Shown: positions 37,876 to 47,205, numbered from the stretch's first letter. The stretch is 64,000 nucleotides of DNA from Shewanella salipaludis (GCF_012911865.1 NZ_JAAXYH010000008.1:62001-126000); one strand, 5' to 3'. The notes: generated by a model not told the origin, from the letters alone. Program-made: numbers and translations.

Positions 37876-39810
37876 ATGCAATCGTTACCGCCCCGCGTAA
37901 TGCGCGACTATCTGTTCGACGCACTCAATCAATTAAATATCAAGCAAATTTTCGGTGTTCCCGGCACCAACGAGATCCCCATAATAGATGGGACTTCCTA
38001 TCCGGAAAATAAGGTCGAGTACATAGAATGCCTGCACGAGAACATCGCCATGGGGGCGGCCATGGGCGCGGCACGTATGACGGGGGAACCCGGGGTGCTG
38101 CTGGTGCATATCACCCCTGGGATCGCCCATGGCATAGGCAACCTGTTCAACGCCAGTCGCTCCCAGGTGCCCCTGGTGATCTTGTGTTGTCAGCAGCAGA
38201 ATGAGTTGGTCACCCAGGAACCTTTGCTGTCGTCCAACATTGCCGAGCTGGCCAAGCAATACTGTAAATGGTCCCATGAATTGCGCACCGCCTACGAATT
38301 TCCCCTGGTGCTGCAGCGCGCCTTCAAAGAGGCCAAGGCACCCGCCTGCGGCCCTGTGTTCATCTCCATCCCCTGGGAATTTATGATGGCAAAGCCCCTT
38401 CCGGGGTTGCCTGAGAGACTCCCCGGCATCACCAGGATCCCGGACAATTTCGCCGGCGATGCCGATGAAATCGCCCGCCTGGCCGCCCGTTTCGCCCAGG
38501 CAAGAAAACCGTTGATCGTCGCCGGCGATGGGGTAGGTTATGCCGGTGCGACGGCGGAGTTGCAACGCCTGGCCGAAGCCGTGGGCGCCCCCGTGGTGTT
38601 GCAGACCTTCAGCAGCCTGGCCAACTTCCCCAATGACGACTACCACTGGCAGGGGGAACTGCCCGGCAATCAGGCCATGCTGCAGGCCCTGTTCGGTGAG
38701 CACGACGTGGCCTTCCTCGTGGGTTACAGCAACCAGGCGCAGGTGACAGTGTTCAACTATGCCGATGGCCCGCTGATCCCCGACAGTGTCGACATTCTCT
38801 ATCTGGCCAACAACACCTGGGACATAGGCAAGAACTATTACGGCAGCCATGCGGTACTCGGTGGCGTTAAGGCCAGCCTGGAAAAAATCAATCAGGCTGT
38901 GGCTTACCAGACACTGACGAAGCAACAGCTGCTGGAGCGGGATGAGCGCAATCAACATTTGAGTCGGCTCAGTCTGCAGCGCCGCCAGGACTGGCAGGCT
39001 TATCTGTCTCAGGCCAGGCTGCAGGACTGTATCAATCCGGCCTTGATCCCCCATTACCTGGCGCAGACCATAGTCGCCCGTAACTTGGCCAAGGAGTTTG
39101 TCTATGTACACGAGGCCGTCTCCGACAGCGCCAGCTTTCAGTATCTGATGCCGCTGACTCAGGAAATGAGCCAGCCGATAAGTTATTACTGCGTCTCCGG
39201 TGGCTCCCTGGGGTGGTCCATGCCTGCGTCCCTGGGGATCAAGCTGCAACCCAGGGCCGTGCAGGGGGTGACCCCCAAGTTGGTGATCAATGCCGTGGGT
39301 GACGGTTCTTCGCTCTTCTATCCACAGGTCTGGTGGACCGCCGCCAAGCACCAATTGGCTGTTCTCTATATCATCACCAACAACAGGGAATACCACACCC
39401 TGCAGAATGGCCTGGAGGAGGTGATCGACTCCTATGGCTGGCAGCCGAAACGTAAGCCGCTGACCTTGGACACGGATGACGGTGCCGACTACCGCAATTA
39501 CGAAGTGGACTATCTGTCGTTGCAGCACCCTCAGTTGGATTTCTGCCAGATCGCCACGGCCATGGGGGCGGGGATTCAGGGGCGTGTGGTCGCAAAAGTA
39601 GAGGAACTGGAGCCGGCCCTGACCTTGGCCGTGGATTATGTCCTCGGCCAGAACAAGCCCTATGTACTGGATATCCGTACCCAGCGCGATCCTCAGGCCG
39701 TCGGTGGCAGTGCGCTCGCCAATGGCGTGTGCAGACTGCCTTCATTGAATTATTTCCATAAGGCCTTACTGGATGAAATATCGCCGGATGCCGGCAGCTA
39801 TCTGGCGTAA
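37876..39810 (+). CDS. Thiamine-diphosphate-dependent enzyme of the benzoylformate decarboxylase/acetolactate synthase type
   Basis: The 644-residue protein has the three ThDP domains: an N-terminal PYR domain with the catalytic glutamate at residue 55 (CLHENIAMGAA), a central domain, and a C-terminal PP domain with the cofactor motif GDGSS to NN (LYIITNNREYHTLQNG). The conserved set fits decarboxylases or ligases of 2-oxo acids. ATG 37876 is preferred because TAAGGA lies 8-9 bases upstream. The FAD amine oxidase gene starts 31 bases after it with the same ribosome-site layout. Together they could oxidise an amino acid and then decarboxylate the 2-oxo acid, but this is inference. Confidence 0.85.
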   Translation: MQSLPPRVMRDYLFDALNQLNIKQIFGVPGTNEIPIIDGTSYPENKVEYIECLHENIAMGAAMGAARMTGEPGVLLVHITPGIAHGIGNLFNASRSQVPLVILCCQQQNELVTQEPLLSSNIAELAKQYCKWSHELRTAYEFPLVLQRAFKEAKAPACGPVFISIPWEFMMAKPLPGLPERLPGITRIPDNFAGDADEIARLAARFAQARKPLIVAGDGVGYAGATAELQRLAEAVGAPVVLQTFSSLANFPNDDYHWQGELPGNQAMLQALFGEHDVAFLVGYSNQAQVTVFNYADGPLIPDSVDILYLANNTWDIGKNYYGSHAVLGGVKASLEKINQAVAYQTLTKQQLLERDERNQHLSRLSLQRRQDWQAYLSQARLQDCINPALIPHYLAQTIVARNLAKEFVYVHEAVSDSASFQYLMPLTQEMSQPISYYCVSGGSLGWSMPASLGIKLQPRAVQGVTPKLVINAVGDGSSLFYPQVWWTAAKHQLAVLYIITNNREYHTLQNGLEEVIDSYGWQPKRKPLTLDTDDGADYRNYEVDYLSLQHPQLDFCQIATAMGAGIQGRVVAKVEELEPALTLAVDYVLGQNKPYVLDIRTQRDPQAVGGSALANGVCRLPSLNYFHKALLDEISPDAGSYLA

Positions 39811-39841
39811 TAACTCATAGAGATAATCAAGGATGAAAACC

Positions 39842-41449
39842 ATGCAGAACAATCATTTCGATATAGCGATAGTGGGCGGCGGCATGTCGGGTGTTTACAG
39901 CGCCTGGCAACTTAAAAAGCAATTTCCGGGTAGTTCCATCGCCCTGTTCGAAGGCAGTGAGCGCATCGGCGGCCGGCTCCTGTCGGTCAGGGCCCCTGGG
40001 GTGGACAATATGGTGGCCGAGCTCGGCGGGATGCGCATCCTGGATGCGCAGCGCCAGCCGCTGATCAATGCCTTGCTTAAACAGATCAACGAGTTTGCCT
40101 CCTTAACTCAACCCATAGAACTCTATCCTTTCCCTGTGGATACCCCGGTCAACCTGGCCTATCTGCGCGAGGTGCGCCTGCGGCTGCAGGATTACCAAAG
40201 CAATCCCTATGCCTTGCCCTACAACTACAGTTTTGCCGCCTTCGCCCAGACCCCGGGCACCGTGATGATAGATGCCATCGAGGAGATAGTGCCGGGCATC
40301 ACGGCGGCGCATTTGACCGAAAGGGAGCGGCGCGAGATGGCGCAGCGGGCCGAATTCCAGGGCAAGATGCTGTATGAGCAAGGCTTCTGGAATGTGCTGC
40401 AACAGGTGCTGACCAATGAAGACTACCACTATTGTCTCGATGCCGGCGGCTATGACTCGACCATGTCGAACTGGAATGCCGCCGATGCCATCCCCTGGTT
40501 TCTGACCGATTTCGGTGATGACGTGAGTTATCACGGCTTCAAGCTGGGGTTTCAGCAGGTGCCACTGGCGCTGGCCAAGGAGTTCAGTGCCCTGAATGGT
40601 GAGCTGCATATGGGCCATAAACTGATGGGCTTCAGCCAGGAGGATGGCCGGTTCGAGCTGAACTTCAGCTGCAACGGGACCGAGCGTCAATGCAGCGCCA
40701 CTCACTTGGTGCTGGCGATGCCGCGGCGGTCGCTGGACTTGTTGGAGAATACCTGTCCGCTGTTACAGCTGCCCGAGGTGAAACAGCTCACCTCCAGTGT
40801 GACCCCCAGGCCCTTGTTCAAGCTCTTTACCGCTTATCAACAACCCTGGTGGGTCGAGCAGTCGGGTATCGAAGCCGGACGCAGTGTCACAGACTTGCCG
40901 GTGCGCCAAACCTACTACTGGCCAACCTCCGAGGGCAAGCCGGCCCTGAGCGGCCCCGCCATTCTGATGGCCAGCTACGACGACGGGGTGAATGTCGGCT
41001 TCTGGGATGGCTATCGGCAGAAACGTGGCCTGGCGTGGCGGCAACAGCTGGAAACCCTGCCGCTGAGCGATGCCCAGGCCTTCAGCGCGGTCAAGTGCAA
41101 CCGACAGGACATAGACCCTCAGTGGCGCGCCCACCAAGCCCCCGCCGGCATGGTGACCGAGGTGACCCGTCAGCTGAACCTGATGCACGACGTATCGCCG
41201 AGTGAGGAAGCCAACAGCCAACCGACCCAGGCGGCATTTCGTGACTGGGGTGACGATCCCTATGGCGGCGGTTGGAATAGCTGGAACATAGGAGTGCAAA
41301 GCAATCTGGTGAAACACAAGATAGTGCAGCCGCTGGAGCATGCCAGGTTATTCATCTGTGGCGAGGCCTATTCGGATGGCCAGGGTTGGGTCGAAGGAGC
41401 GCTGCAGACGGCAGATCTGATGCTCGCCAGATTGATGAAGCAACTCTAG
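39842..41449 (+). CDS. FAD-dependent amine oxidase-family protein
   Basis: The 535-residue protein starts with the dinucleotide motif IAIVGGGMSGVYSAWQL and the following ERIGGRLLSV segment (arginine-rich GGR motif) of flavin amine oxidases, and ends with an FAD-site region LFICGEAYSDGQGWVEGALQ. It should oxidise an amine or amino acid to an imine with release of hydrogen peroxide. ATG 39842 follows AAGGA. It lies downstream of the ThDP gene in a two-gene operon ended by a tetraloop hairpin. The substrate is unknown. Confidence 0.87.
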   Translation: MQNNHFDIAIVGGGMSGVYSAWQLKKQFPGSSIALFEGSERIGGRLLSVRAPGVDNMVAELGGMRILDAQRQPLINALLKQINEFASLTQPIELYPFPVDTPVNLAYLREVRLRLQDYQSNPYALPYNYSFAAFAQTPGTVMIDAIEEIVPGITAAHLTERERREMAQRAEFQGKMLYEQGFWNVLQQVLTNEDYHYCLDAGGYDSTMSNWNAADAIPWFLTDFGDDVSYHGFKLGFQQVPLALAKEFSALNGELHMGHKLMGFSQEDGRFELNFSCNGTERQCSATHLVLAMPRRSLDLLENTCPLLQLPEVKQLTSSVTPRPLFKLFTAYQQPWWVEQSGIEAGRSVTDLPVRQTYYWPTSEGKPALSGPAILMASYDDGVNVGFWDGYRQKRGLAWRQQLETLPLSDAQAFSAVKCNRQDIDPQWRAHQAPAGMVTEVTRQLNLMHDVSPSEEANSQPTQAAFRDWGDDPYGGGWNSWNIGVQSNLVKHKIVQPLEHARLFICGEAYSDGQGWVEGALQTADLMLARLMKQL

Positions 41450-41460
41450 TCTTGATGCAC

Positions 41461-41484
41461 AGGGCCCGGCGAAAGCCGGGCCCT
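41461..41484 (+). terminator. GNRA-loop hairpin after the amine oxidase gene
   Basis: AGGGCCCGGC, loop GAAA and GCCGGGCCCT form a perfect 10-bp stem 11 bases after the stop codon. There is no T run, so it may stabilise the transcript end rather than terminate. Confidence 0.65.
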
Positions 41485-41683
41485 GACTCGCAGCCGCTTA
41501 GGCTTGAATGCTGCAACCTTTGCCTCCATACACCTAAGCCCATCACTTCAGCCATCATTTAAGTTTTAGCCCAGCGCCGCTACCCCAGGCGACGGCCTGT
41601 TTGAGATTGAGTGCCGTTTCCCGCGATGATTTCGGTCCCGACCTGGCTAGAGTAAGGCATCATTCCTAACAGAGAAATACACC

Positions 41684-42502
41684 ATGACAACCTCAGCCAG
41701 GTCGGCATCACTTTTACAGAGCTTCACCCTATTACACTCACATAGAGTGCCGCTGCTGTTACCCAATGCCTGGGATGCGGCGAGTGCCGCCCTGTTGCAA
41801 ATGGCGGGCGCCCCCGCCATAGCGACCAGCAGTGCGGCTCTGGCCTGGTCATTGGGCTATGCCGATGGTGGCGCCTTGCCGCGAGCGGCGTTGCTGCATG
41901 CCGTCGAAGGCATAATGCGGGTCAGCAAGGTGCCCGTGAGTATCGATATAGAAGATGGCTACAGTCATGAGCCTCAGGCCGTCGCCGCCTTGGTCGCGGA
42001 TCTGCTTGCCCTCGGGGTTGTCGGAGTCAACCTGGAAGACGGGAGTAAGCCGCCGGCGCTGCTGGTCGATAAAATCGGCGCCATTCGCGCCTCGGCGTCG
42101 AGCCGTGAGGTGTTCATCAATGCCAGGACAGACGTCTACCTGCGTGACTTGGCCGCAGGCGAGGAGGCCATAGCCATGACCCTGGCCCGTCTGTCTGCCT
42201 ACCGGGCCGCCGGCGCCGATTGCGGCTTCATTCCCGGCATAGACTCGCAGCAGGTCGCAGCGCGTTTGGCCGAGGGTCTCGATATGCCGCTGAACTTCAT
42301 GCTGCTGGATGGCGGCAGCCGGATAGCCGGGCTGTTCGAGGCCGGGATATCGAGATTCAGCCAGGGCCCCGCCCCTTTCCTTGGTGCCTATGCGGCCCTG
42401 TTGCGCGCGTCGTCCCATTTCCTGGGAAGCGGCCGCGAGGAGCAGACAGAAGCAGAGGCCAAGGAGTTAAGCTTCGCCAGGGTCAATGACTTGTTTGCCT
42501 GA
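41684..42502 (+). CDS. Isocitrate lyase/PEP mutase-family protein
   Basis: The 272-residue protein has the ICL/PEPM barrel: LLLPNAWDAASAALLQ at the start, SIDIEDGYSHEP, GVNLEDGSKPPAL, then FINARTDVYLR and a C-terminal FSQGPAPFLGAYAAL. Family members cleave or rearrange carbon-carbon or carbon-phosphorus bonds in 2-oxo acids. The EDKxxxxxNS motif of true PEP mutase is not present, so phosphonate synthesis is unlikely. It is a single gene with no operon partner. Function within the family is unknown. Confidence 0.83.
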   Translation: MTTSARSASLLQSFTLLHSHRVPLLLPNAWDAASAALLQMAGAPAIATSSAALAWSLGYADGGALPRAALLHAVEGIMRVSKVPVSIDIEDGYSHEPQAVAALVADLLALGVVGVNLEDGSKPPALLVDKIGAIRASASSREVFINARTDVYLRDLAAGEEAIAMTLARLSAYRAAGADCGFIPGIDSQQVAARLAEGLDMPLNFMLLDGGSRIAGLFEAGISRFSQGPAPFLGAYAALLRASSHFLGSGREEQTEAEAKELSFARVNDLFA

Positions 42503-42644
42503 ACTGCACCCGAACGTGTCATTGGCTGAAACCTTACCCTTGGCGCCGGCATCTATGGCTTGCCTGTGTGTAAGTCATGCGGCTCTGCCTATTGTCCGGC
42601 ACCGCCAGGCCGGTTAATTCATTCTGGGTTTCAATAGCTAAAAA

Positions 42645-42712
42645 GGTTTTTAATCGAAACCATTTGACAGTTACATAGGAATGGGTAAACTGGGTTTGTT
42701 TCGATACGAAAC
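42645..42712 (+). promoter_or_regulatory. Promoter with GTTTCG-N3-CGAAAC operator, thioredoxin-like gene
   Basis: TTGACA (42664-42669), a 16-base spacer and TAAACT (42686-42691) are followed after 6 bases by the perfect palindrome GTTTCGATACGAAAC (42698-42712). A degenerate site, GGTTTTTAATCGAAACC (42645-42661), lies just upstream. The same palindrome is found in front of the redox and diiron genes from 43 to 50 kb. Confidence 0.85.
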
Positions 42713-42745
42713 TTAAATGCGGTTTACACTTAAAGGAATAAAATC

Positions 42746-42967
42746 ATGAGCAAACCTATTTTTTACCATGCCGGTTGTACTGTCTGTGTTGAAGCTGAAC
42801 AAGCTGTTGCCAAAGCCCTTAACGCTGAAATCGTTCACTTGGGTGAGCAACCAGGACGTTTGGCCGAAGCGGAAGCGGCTGGTATTAAATCTGTACCTGC
42901 GGTATTGCTTGATGGTGGTGTTTTCCACATCAACTTTGGTGCAGCGCTGGCCGATTTGAAAGCGTAA
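42746..42967 (+). CDS. Glutaredoxin/thioredoxin-fold CxxC protein
   Basis: The 73-residue protein has a CxxC redox site in HAGCTVCVEAEQAV and the cis-proline segment SVPAVLLDGGV typical of the thioredoxin fold. It is about the size of small NrdH- or glutaredoxin-like proteins. Codons are much more AT-tolerant than in neighbouring GC-rich genes. A perfect operator in its promoter ties it to the MarR-type regulon to the right, so it may reduce the thiol peroxidase fusion or another partner. Confidence 0.85.
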   Translation: MSKPIFYHAGCTVCVEAEQAVAKALNAEIVHLGEQPGRLAEAEAAGIKSVPAVLLDGGVFHINFGAALADLKA

Positions 42968-42977
42968 GTGCACAATG

Positions 42978-43004
42978 ATAAAGGTGGCTCGTCGCCACCT
43001 TTAT
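42978..43004 (+). terminator. Hairpin after the thioredoxin-like gene
   Basis: ATAAAGGTGGC and GCCACCTTTAT pair over 11 bp around TCGTC, beginning 10 bases after the stop codon. Confidence 0.8.
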
Positions 43005-43366
43005 GCCCCTGCTCCAAGACTCATGCTCCGGCGCCAAGATATGAGCGTCAACCCCCGGTCTCAATCCCTCTGCTATTCCCTCGTCCGGCTTAATCCAGGT
43101 AACTAAACCCAGGTAACTTAATCTAAGGTCTAAGCAGCTTAATCTAAATCGCTTATTCCCGTTAGCGCATGTTAGTCGCCGGCGCCGCTTGAAAACCATG
43201 CCGCTTTAAAGCTATGCCGCTCGCAATATGGCGCGCCGAAAGTGTAGGCCCGATGTTTCTATTGAGGTTGAGGATTGCTGTCAGTCAGGGCAGGGCAGTT
43301 TGAGTCGAAGAGGTAGGGTGTGTGCAGAAGGCCTGCCATCCCGGCAGGTCTGTCTGCGACCCATGT
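43005..43366. other. Intergenic stretch between convergent redox genes
   Basis: No supported gene. A hairpin with arms GCCTGCC (43331-43337) and GGCAGGT (43343-43349) lies just after the fusion gene's stop on the minus strand and could end that operon. Confidence 0.5.
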
Positions 43367-44581
43367 TTAGGACAATGCCTGCAGCGCGGCCTGGTAATCC
43401 GGCTCATTCGTGACTTCATCGACCAGTTCGGCATGTACTATGGTCTGGTTTTCGTCCAGCACCAATACCGCTCTGGCGTAAAGACCCGATAGCGGTCCCC
43501 CCTGCATTTTCACGCCATAATGTTCCGCCAATGACTGGGATTGATAGTCGGATGCGGTTATCGCGTTCTCTATTCCTTCTACCGCACAGAATCTGCTATA
43601 GGCAAAAGGCAGATCCAGCGAGGCAAATACCAGAGTGACATCGTCCCGGCTCGCCAGGTGTTGGTTGAAGGTTTTCAACTGCAGCGCACAGACAGGGGTA
43701 TCTATGCTGGGAAATATATTCAATACGACCTTTTTACCCTGTAAATTGGCCAGGGTCAGCGGGGCTAATTTGCTGTCGAGTAAGCTGAAGTCCGGTGCAG
43801 TTTGACCCACTTCGGGGAATTTCCCCAAAACCTTTATGGGATTGCCTTTAAAGCTCAATGAAGTGCTGCCGGTTTCATCCTGCTGAGTCCAGCCCTGACG
43901 GCGCAGCCAGTCGGCCCAGATCTGTTGGGCTATGGGCTGCAATCTTGTGCCTATTTCTGTATTATCCAGGCGCAAGGAATTCACGTTTGTCGTGCCCGTG
44001 CTTGCGATTTCGGCCGTATGGCCAATCAACCATTGCTCCAAACCTGCGACTGTCACCTCGGGGTGGAATTGCACCGCCAAGCCAAAATCTTCAATGGCGA
44101 ACGCTTGGTTGGGATAGTTTTCATTGCTGGCCAATAAGGTGGCGCCTGGCGGTAAGTCGAAGGTATCGCCATGCCAATGCAGTATCGCTTGCTCGCCCAA
44201 TGCGGCCAATGGGTTCGCCACATTTGGGTTCAGGGTCAAGTTACCCCAGCCTATCTCTTTGGTATGTCCTGGGTAGACTCTTGCACCCAGGGCGCGAGCC
44301 ATCAATTGTGCCCCCAGACAAATGCCCAGTATCGGTTTTTTTGCCGCGACTCTTTGTTGGATCAGCTCAATTTCATCTTGAATGAAGGGATATTCATTGT
44401 CATCGTACACCCCGATTGGACCGCCAAGGACCACCAATAGATCGCACTGGTTCAGTGCCGGGGTGATGGCGTCCTTACCCGCTTCTATGTAGTTGATCTG
44501 GGCGTTGAATTTGGCGAGGACGGGTTGGATATTGCCTAAATCTTCGAAGGCCAAATGCCTTATCACATTTACTTTTTTCAT
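43367..44581 (-). CDS. Fusion of class I glutamine amidotransferase and thiol peroxidase Tpx
   Basis: One 404-residue frame joins two complete domains. Residues 1-240 are a GATase-I with the nucleophile Cys88 (LGICLGAQ), HWHGDTFDLP and the histidine-glutamate pair at 173-175 (FHPEV), of the type found in GMP synthase-like proteins. Residues about 243-404 are a Tpx-type peroxiredoxin: SFKGNPIKVLGKFPEVGQTA, peroxidatic Cys298 in SIDTPVCALQ with its Thr295, and resolving Cys332 in RFCAVEG. No methionine lies in the linker, so Tpx cannot start on its own there. It is the last gene of a reductase-propeller-fusion operon. What reaction would pair with the amidotransferase is unknown. Confidence 0.9.
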   Translation of the reverse strand: MKKVNVIRHLAFEDLGNIQPVLAKFNAQINYIEAGKDAITPALNQCDLLVVLGGPIGVYDDNEYPFIQDEIELIQQRVAAKKPILGICLGAQLMARALGARVYPGHTKEIGWGNLTLNPNVANPLAALGEQAILHWHGDTFDLPPGATLLASNENYPNQAFAIEDFGLAVQFHPEVTVAGLEQWLIGHTAEIASTGTTNVNSLRLDNTEIGTRLQPIAQQIWADWLRRQGWTQQDETGSTSLSFKGNPIKVLGKFPEVGQTAPDFSLLDSKLAPLTLANLQGKKVVLNIFPSIDTPVCALQLKTFNQHLASRDDVTLVFASLDLPFAYSRFCAVEGIENAITASDYQSQSLAEHYGVKMQGGPLSGLYARAVLVLDENQTIVHAELVDEVTNEPDYQAALQALS

Positions 44582-44647
44582 ATTTTATTTCCAATGGGTA
44601 CAGGATGAGCGGAACGCCGGCTGGCGCCCCGCTCGCTCAACTATGGG

Positions 44648-46009
44648 TTAACGAATGGCACCCGACACGAAACCACCATGAGGCATGGTCAAACCGTCCT
44701 CTGGGCCATAGGTTTTCACTATGGTGTCGGTCAAGGTATCCAGTTTTAAAATGTACTTAGACGCATAGCTTGAAATGTAAATGAAGCGTTGGTCAGCACT
44801 CACGCCAAAACCATGGGCGACGGCAAAGTCCGTGGGTAACCCTTGTCCAGGTTTTAAACGTTTAATAAACTGAGGGTTACTCTTGTCGGTTAAATCATAG
44901 ATAGCGATGAAACCGTCATCACCATAACTGCCATCGATAGAGTCTTCTTCAGCGACATAGAGTTTGCCTGCGGCGACAGTCACATCGGAAGCGGAGCGCA
45001 ATACCCCAGCCTCATTATCGTTACTGGCTGTGCCTAGAATTGGCCAAGCCTTGCCTTCCCAGGTATCTATCATCCAAACGCTCGGGGGCAAGATGCTCAC
45101 GCCCGCAGGTGTATGAGATGTAGGACCAAATTGCATCGACGCCGTCACTGCATAACGTTCATCTACCCAGGTATTGAAGTGGGTGAAGGCGGCATAGGCT
45201 TGCTCATCGCCCAAACGAATTTTCTTCTGCAGTGTCAAGGCACCGGTTTTCTTATCTACCGAAAACAAGTCAACATCACCATTGTCATAATAGTAACCGG
45301 TAGAAATCCCCAGGGTGCCTGACTTGTTGAAAAATACCCCATGGGTATTTTCCGTGACCTGATTCATGACTATGGGATCGACATTGGCAAATTCTTGTAA
45401 TTCGGTATCTATGACCCGAATTTTATTGTCGGTCCATTGTGTGAAATAGACATAGTCAGAATAAGGTAAAATTGTTGGCCCATGTATTTGAGTCATGGCT
45501 GGTTGAGTCCAGCTGGCGATAGGTTGTGTGGGGGATACTTGGATAGGAGTATCGAACCTTGACGGGGTACCCGCAGGTTCGGCCTGCAATACTTTGGTGA
45601 TCTCCAGTTCTGCAAATCCCCACTTCCATGCATAATTGTATACCCTTAGCACTACTATGCTGGCTCCCACGTCTGCCGAGGCGTCGGTGGTGACATAGAT
45701 CCACTTCGCATCGGGTGAGACTAATACGTGCTGGGGCCTGCCACCTGGCCAGCCGATCAGATCATCCAATCGCTGCTGGATTATGGCATCTGTCTCAATG
45801 TTAATTAAAATGACCTCCGACTCCATCATATCCAGAGCGACCATCACATTTTTAAGCTTGGCGCTTTGAGAAATAGGCTTATAGCTCGTCAGCTCAGCTT
45901 GTTCTGGGGCAAGGTTGACCGCAGGCGCCAGTGTTTCGGACTTTGCCATGGCGTTGGCTGTCAGGCTTCCAGTTGCGAGCAGTGCGGCGAGAAGTATAGA
46001 GGGTTTCAT
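44648..46009 (-). CDS. Secreted beta-propeller protein
   Basis: The 453-residue protein has a signal peptide (LLAALLATGSLTANAMAKS) and repeated propeller-like blades: PQHVLVSPDAKWIYVTTDAS, NKIRVIDTELQEFANVD, GVFFNKSGTLGISTG, LYVAEEDSIDGSYGDDGFIA and FAVAHGFGVSADQRFIYISS. It is expected to act in the periplasm, possibly to bind a substrate or cofactor. AAGGA lies 7 bases before ATG 46009. It lies 27 bases after the ferredoxin-type reductase gene and 66 bases before the fusion gene, all on one strand. The enzyme activity, if any, is not known. Confidence 0.78.
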   Translation of the reverse strand: MKPSILLAALLATGSLTANAMAKSETLAPAVNLAPEQAELTSYKPISQSAKLKNVMVALDMMESEVILINIETDAIIQQRLDDLIGWPGGRPQHVLVSPDAKWIYVTTDASADVGASIVVLRVYNYAWKWGFAELEITKVLQAEPAGTPSRFDTPIQVSPTQPIASWTQPAMTQIHGPTILPYSDYVYFTQWTDNKIRVIDTELQEFANVDPIVMNQVTENTHGVFFNKSGTLGISTGYYYDNGDVDLFSVDKKTGALTLQKKIRLGDEQAYAAFTHFNTWVDERYAVTASMQFGPTSHTPAGVSILPPSVWMIDTWEGKAWPILGTASNDNEAGVLRSASDVTVAAGKLYVAEEDSIDGSYGDDGFIAIYDLTDKSNPQFIKRLKPGQGLPTDFAVAHGFGVSADQRFIYISSYASKYILKLDTLTDTIVKTYGPEDGLTMPHGGFVSGAIR

Positions 46010-46036
46010 TTTTCATCCTTCAAAATAAAGTGTTGA

Positions 46037-47050
46037 TTAAATATCCAGCACAAGATCGCTGGTAGGTTTACTACAGCACATTAAAACCATGCCTTGGTTT
46101 ACTTCATTTGGGAGTATGCCGCCCAAATCTCTCATGTTGACATTGCCCGACTTTTTGAAGGTTCGGCACGCGCCACAAATTCCTGCCCGACAAGCATTTT
46201 TAACCTTTATTCCTGCTTTTTCAGCGAGATCCAATAAGCTTTCTTGTCCTTGAGTGCTAACCTTGATATCAGATTTGGCAAAATGCACCGAGAAGCTGTT
46301 GGCTTCGGTATCTGCCGTTGCAGGGACGCTAGCCTCAAAGTCAGGAGAAACAAAAGCTTCCTCATGGTAGCGGCTCAAGCCAATCTCTTGGTCGGTTAAA
46401 TATTTCTTTATTGCCTGCATATAAGGTGTTGGCCCGCAGGTAAATATTTGCCTTTCGGCTATGTCGCGGCAGAGTGCCGTTAACCATAGTGCGTCCAGCC
46501 GGCCACTGATGCCGTGCCAGCTTTGGTTGTCCAATATTTCCGGCAGTATAGTGAGAGTTAATCCGTTGATACTATTGGCTAAGGATAATAGCTCATAATA
46601 TTCAATTATTTGGTCCGGGCTTCTAACGCTGAATATCAAGTGGGCATCGACACTTACAGCCTTGTCTCGCCATGTCCTCAAGGTGGACAAATGTGGTGTG
46701 ATCCCACTGCCTGCCGCTAATAATAACAATTTTTGTGTTTCATATTCTGCAGGAATGAAACGACCATAAGCACCTGTGTAAGTCAGGCTCATTCCTGGCT
46801 CTAAATATTGGTGTAACCAGTTGGAACCCTTGCCATTCGGCACTGCCCTTACTGTGATAGAAAACAAGTTGTCATTTTTCGGTGATGAAGACAGTGTATA
46901 ACTGCGTAATAACGGGCCTTGCTGAGTCGGCAAGGTCAGAGTAATAAATTGACCAGGTAAAAATGTGAATCTGGTTTCTGTTTCGAAAACAAAGGTTTTT
47001 ACTCCGGCAACGTCTTGCTTTACTTCCTTGCAAATAGCTTGGTTTTCCAT
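46037..47050 (-). CDS. Ferredoxin-type NAD(P)H reductase with 2Fe-2S domain (HCR-like)
   Basis: The 337-residue protein has the FAD site RSYTLSSSPK, the nucleotide site AAGSGITPHLS, a TCGPTPYMQA segment and a C-terminal plant-type 2Fe-2S domain with CRAGICGAC and a last cysteine in VLMCCSK. The order, flavoprotein then ferredoxin, is that of Hcp reductase and of many oxygenase reductases. It probably supplies electrons to the diiron oxygenase encoded divergently. ATG 47050 is chosen because the operator at 47072-47086 would otherwise be inside the gene; the frame is open to 47113. Confidence 0.9.
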   Translation of the reverse strand: MENQAICKEVKQDVAGVKTFVFETETRFTFLPGQFITLTLPTQQGPLLRSYTLSSSPKNDNLFSITVRAVPNGKGSNWLHQYLEPGMSLTYTGAYGRFIPAEYETQKLLLLAAGSGITPHLSTLRTWRDKAVSVDAHLIFSVRSPDQIIEYYELLSLANSINGLTLTILPEILDNQSWHGISGRLDALWLTALCRDIAERQIFTCGPTPYMQAIKKYLTDQEIGLSRYHEEAFVSPDFEASVPATADTEANSFSVHFAKSDIKVSTQGQESLLDLAEKAGIKVKNACRAGICGACRTFKKSGNVNMRDLGGILPNEVNQGMVLMCCSKPTSDLVLDI

Positions 47051-47071
47051 TCTATTACCCTTGGATTGCTT

Positions 47072-47097
47072 GTTTCGGTTCGAAACCTTAAAGTATA
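47072..47097 (-). promoter_or_regulatory. Operator and -10 of the reductase operon
   Basis: The palindrome GTTTCGGTTCGAAAC (47072-47086) lies 22 bases before the reductase start. On the minus strand, TATACT (47097-47092) is 5 bases upstream of it, the same spacing as in the other operator copies. The repressor would cover the start point. Confidence 0.8.
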
Positions 47098-47205
47098 GTT
47101 TCATGCTTTTCAAGTTTTTTTTATAACTCGAACCTGAGTGTGGAGATAGGATTTTGGAGTCGTAAAAATTTAATGATCTTGTAAAATAAAATGCCTTGCA
47201 TTAAA

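Noticed and set aside
37876..42502. Phosphonate biosynthesis genes (PEP mutase with phosphonopyruvate decarboxylase)
   Set aside because: The ICL/PEPM-family protein lacks EDKxxxxxNS and the ThDP enzyme is too long and followed by an amine oxidase; the genes are not one operon.
43367..44581. Frameshift or assembly join explaining the amidotransferase-Tpx fusion
   Set aside because: Both domains are complete, in one frame with a linker of normal length and no internal start, so a genuine fusion is the simpler reading.
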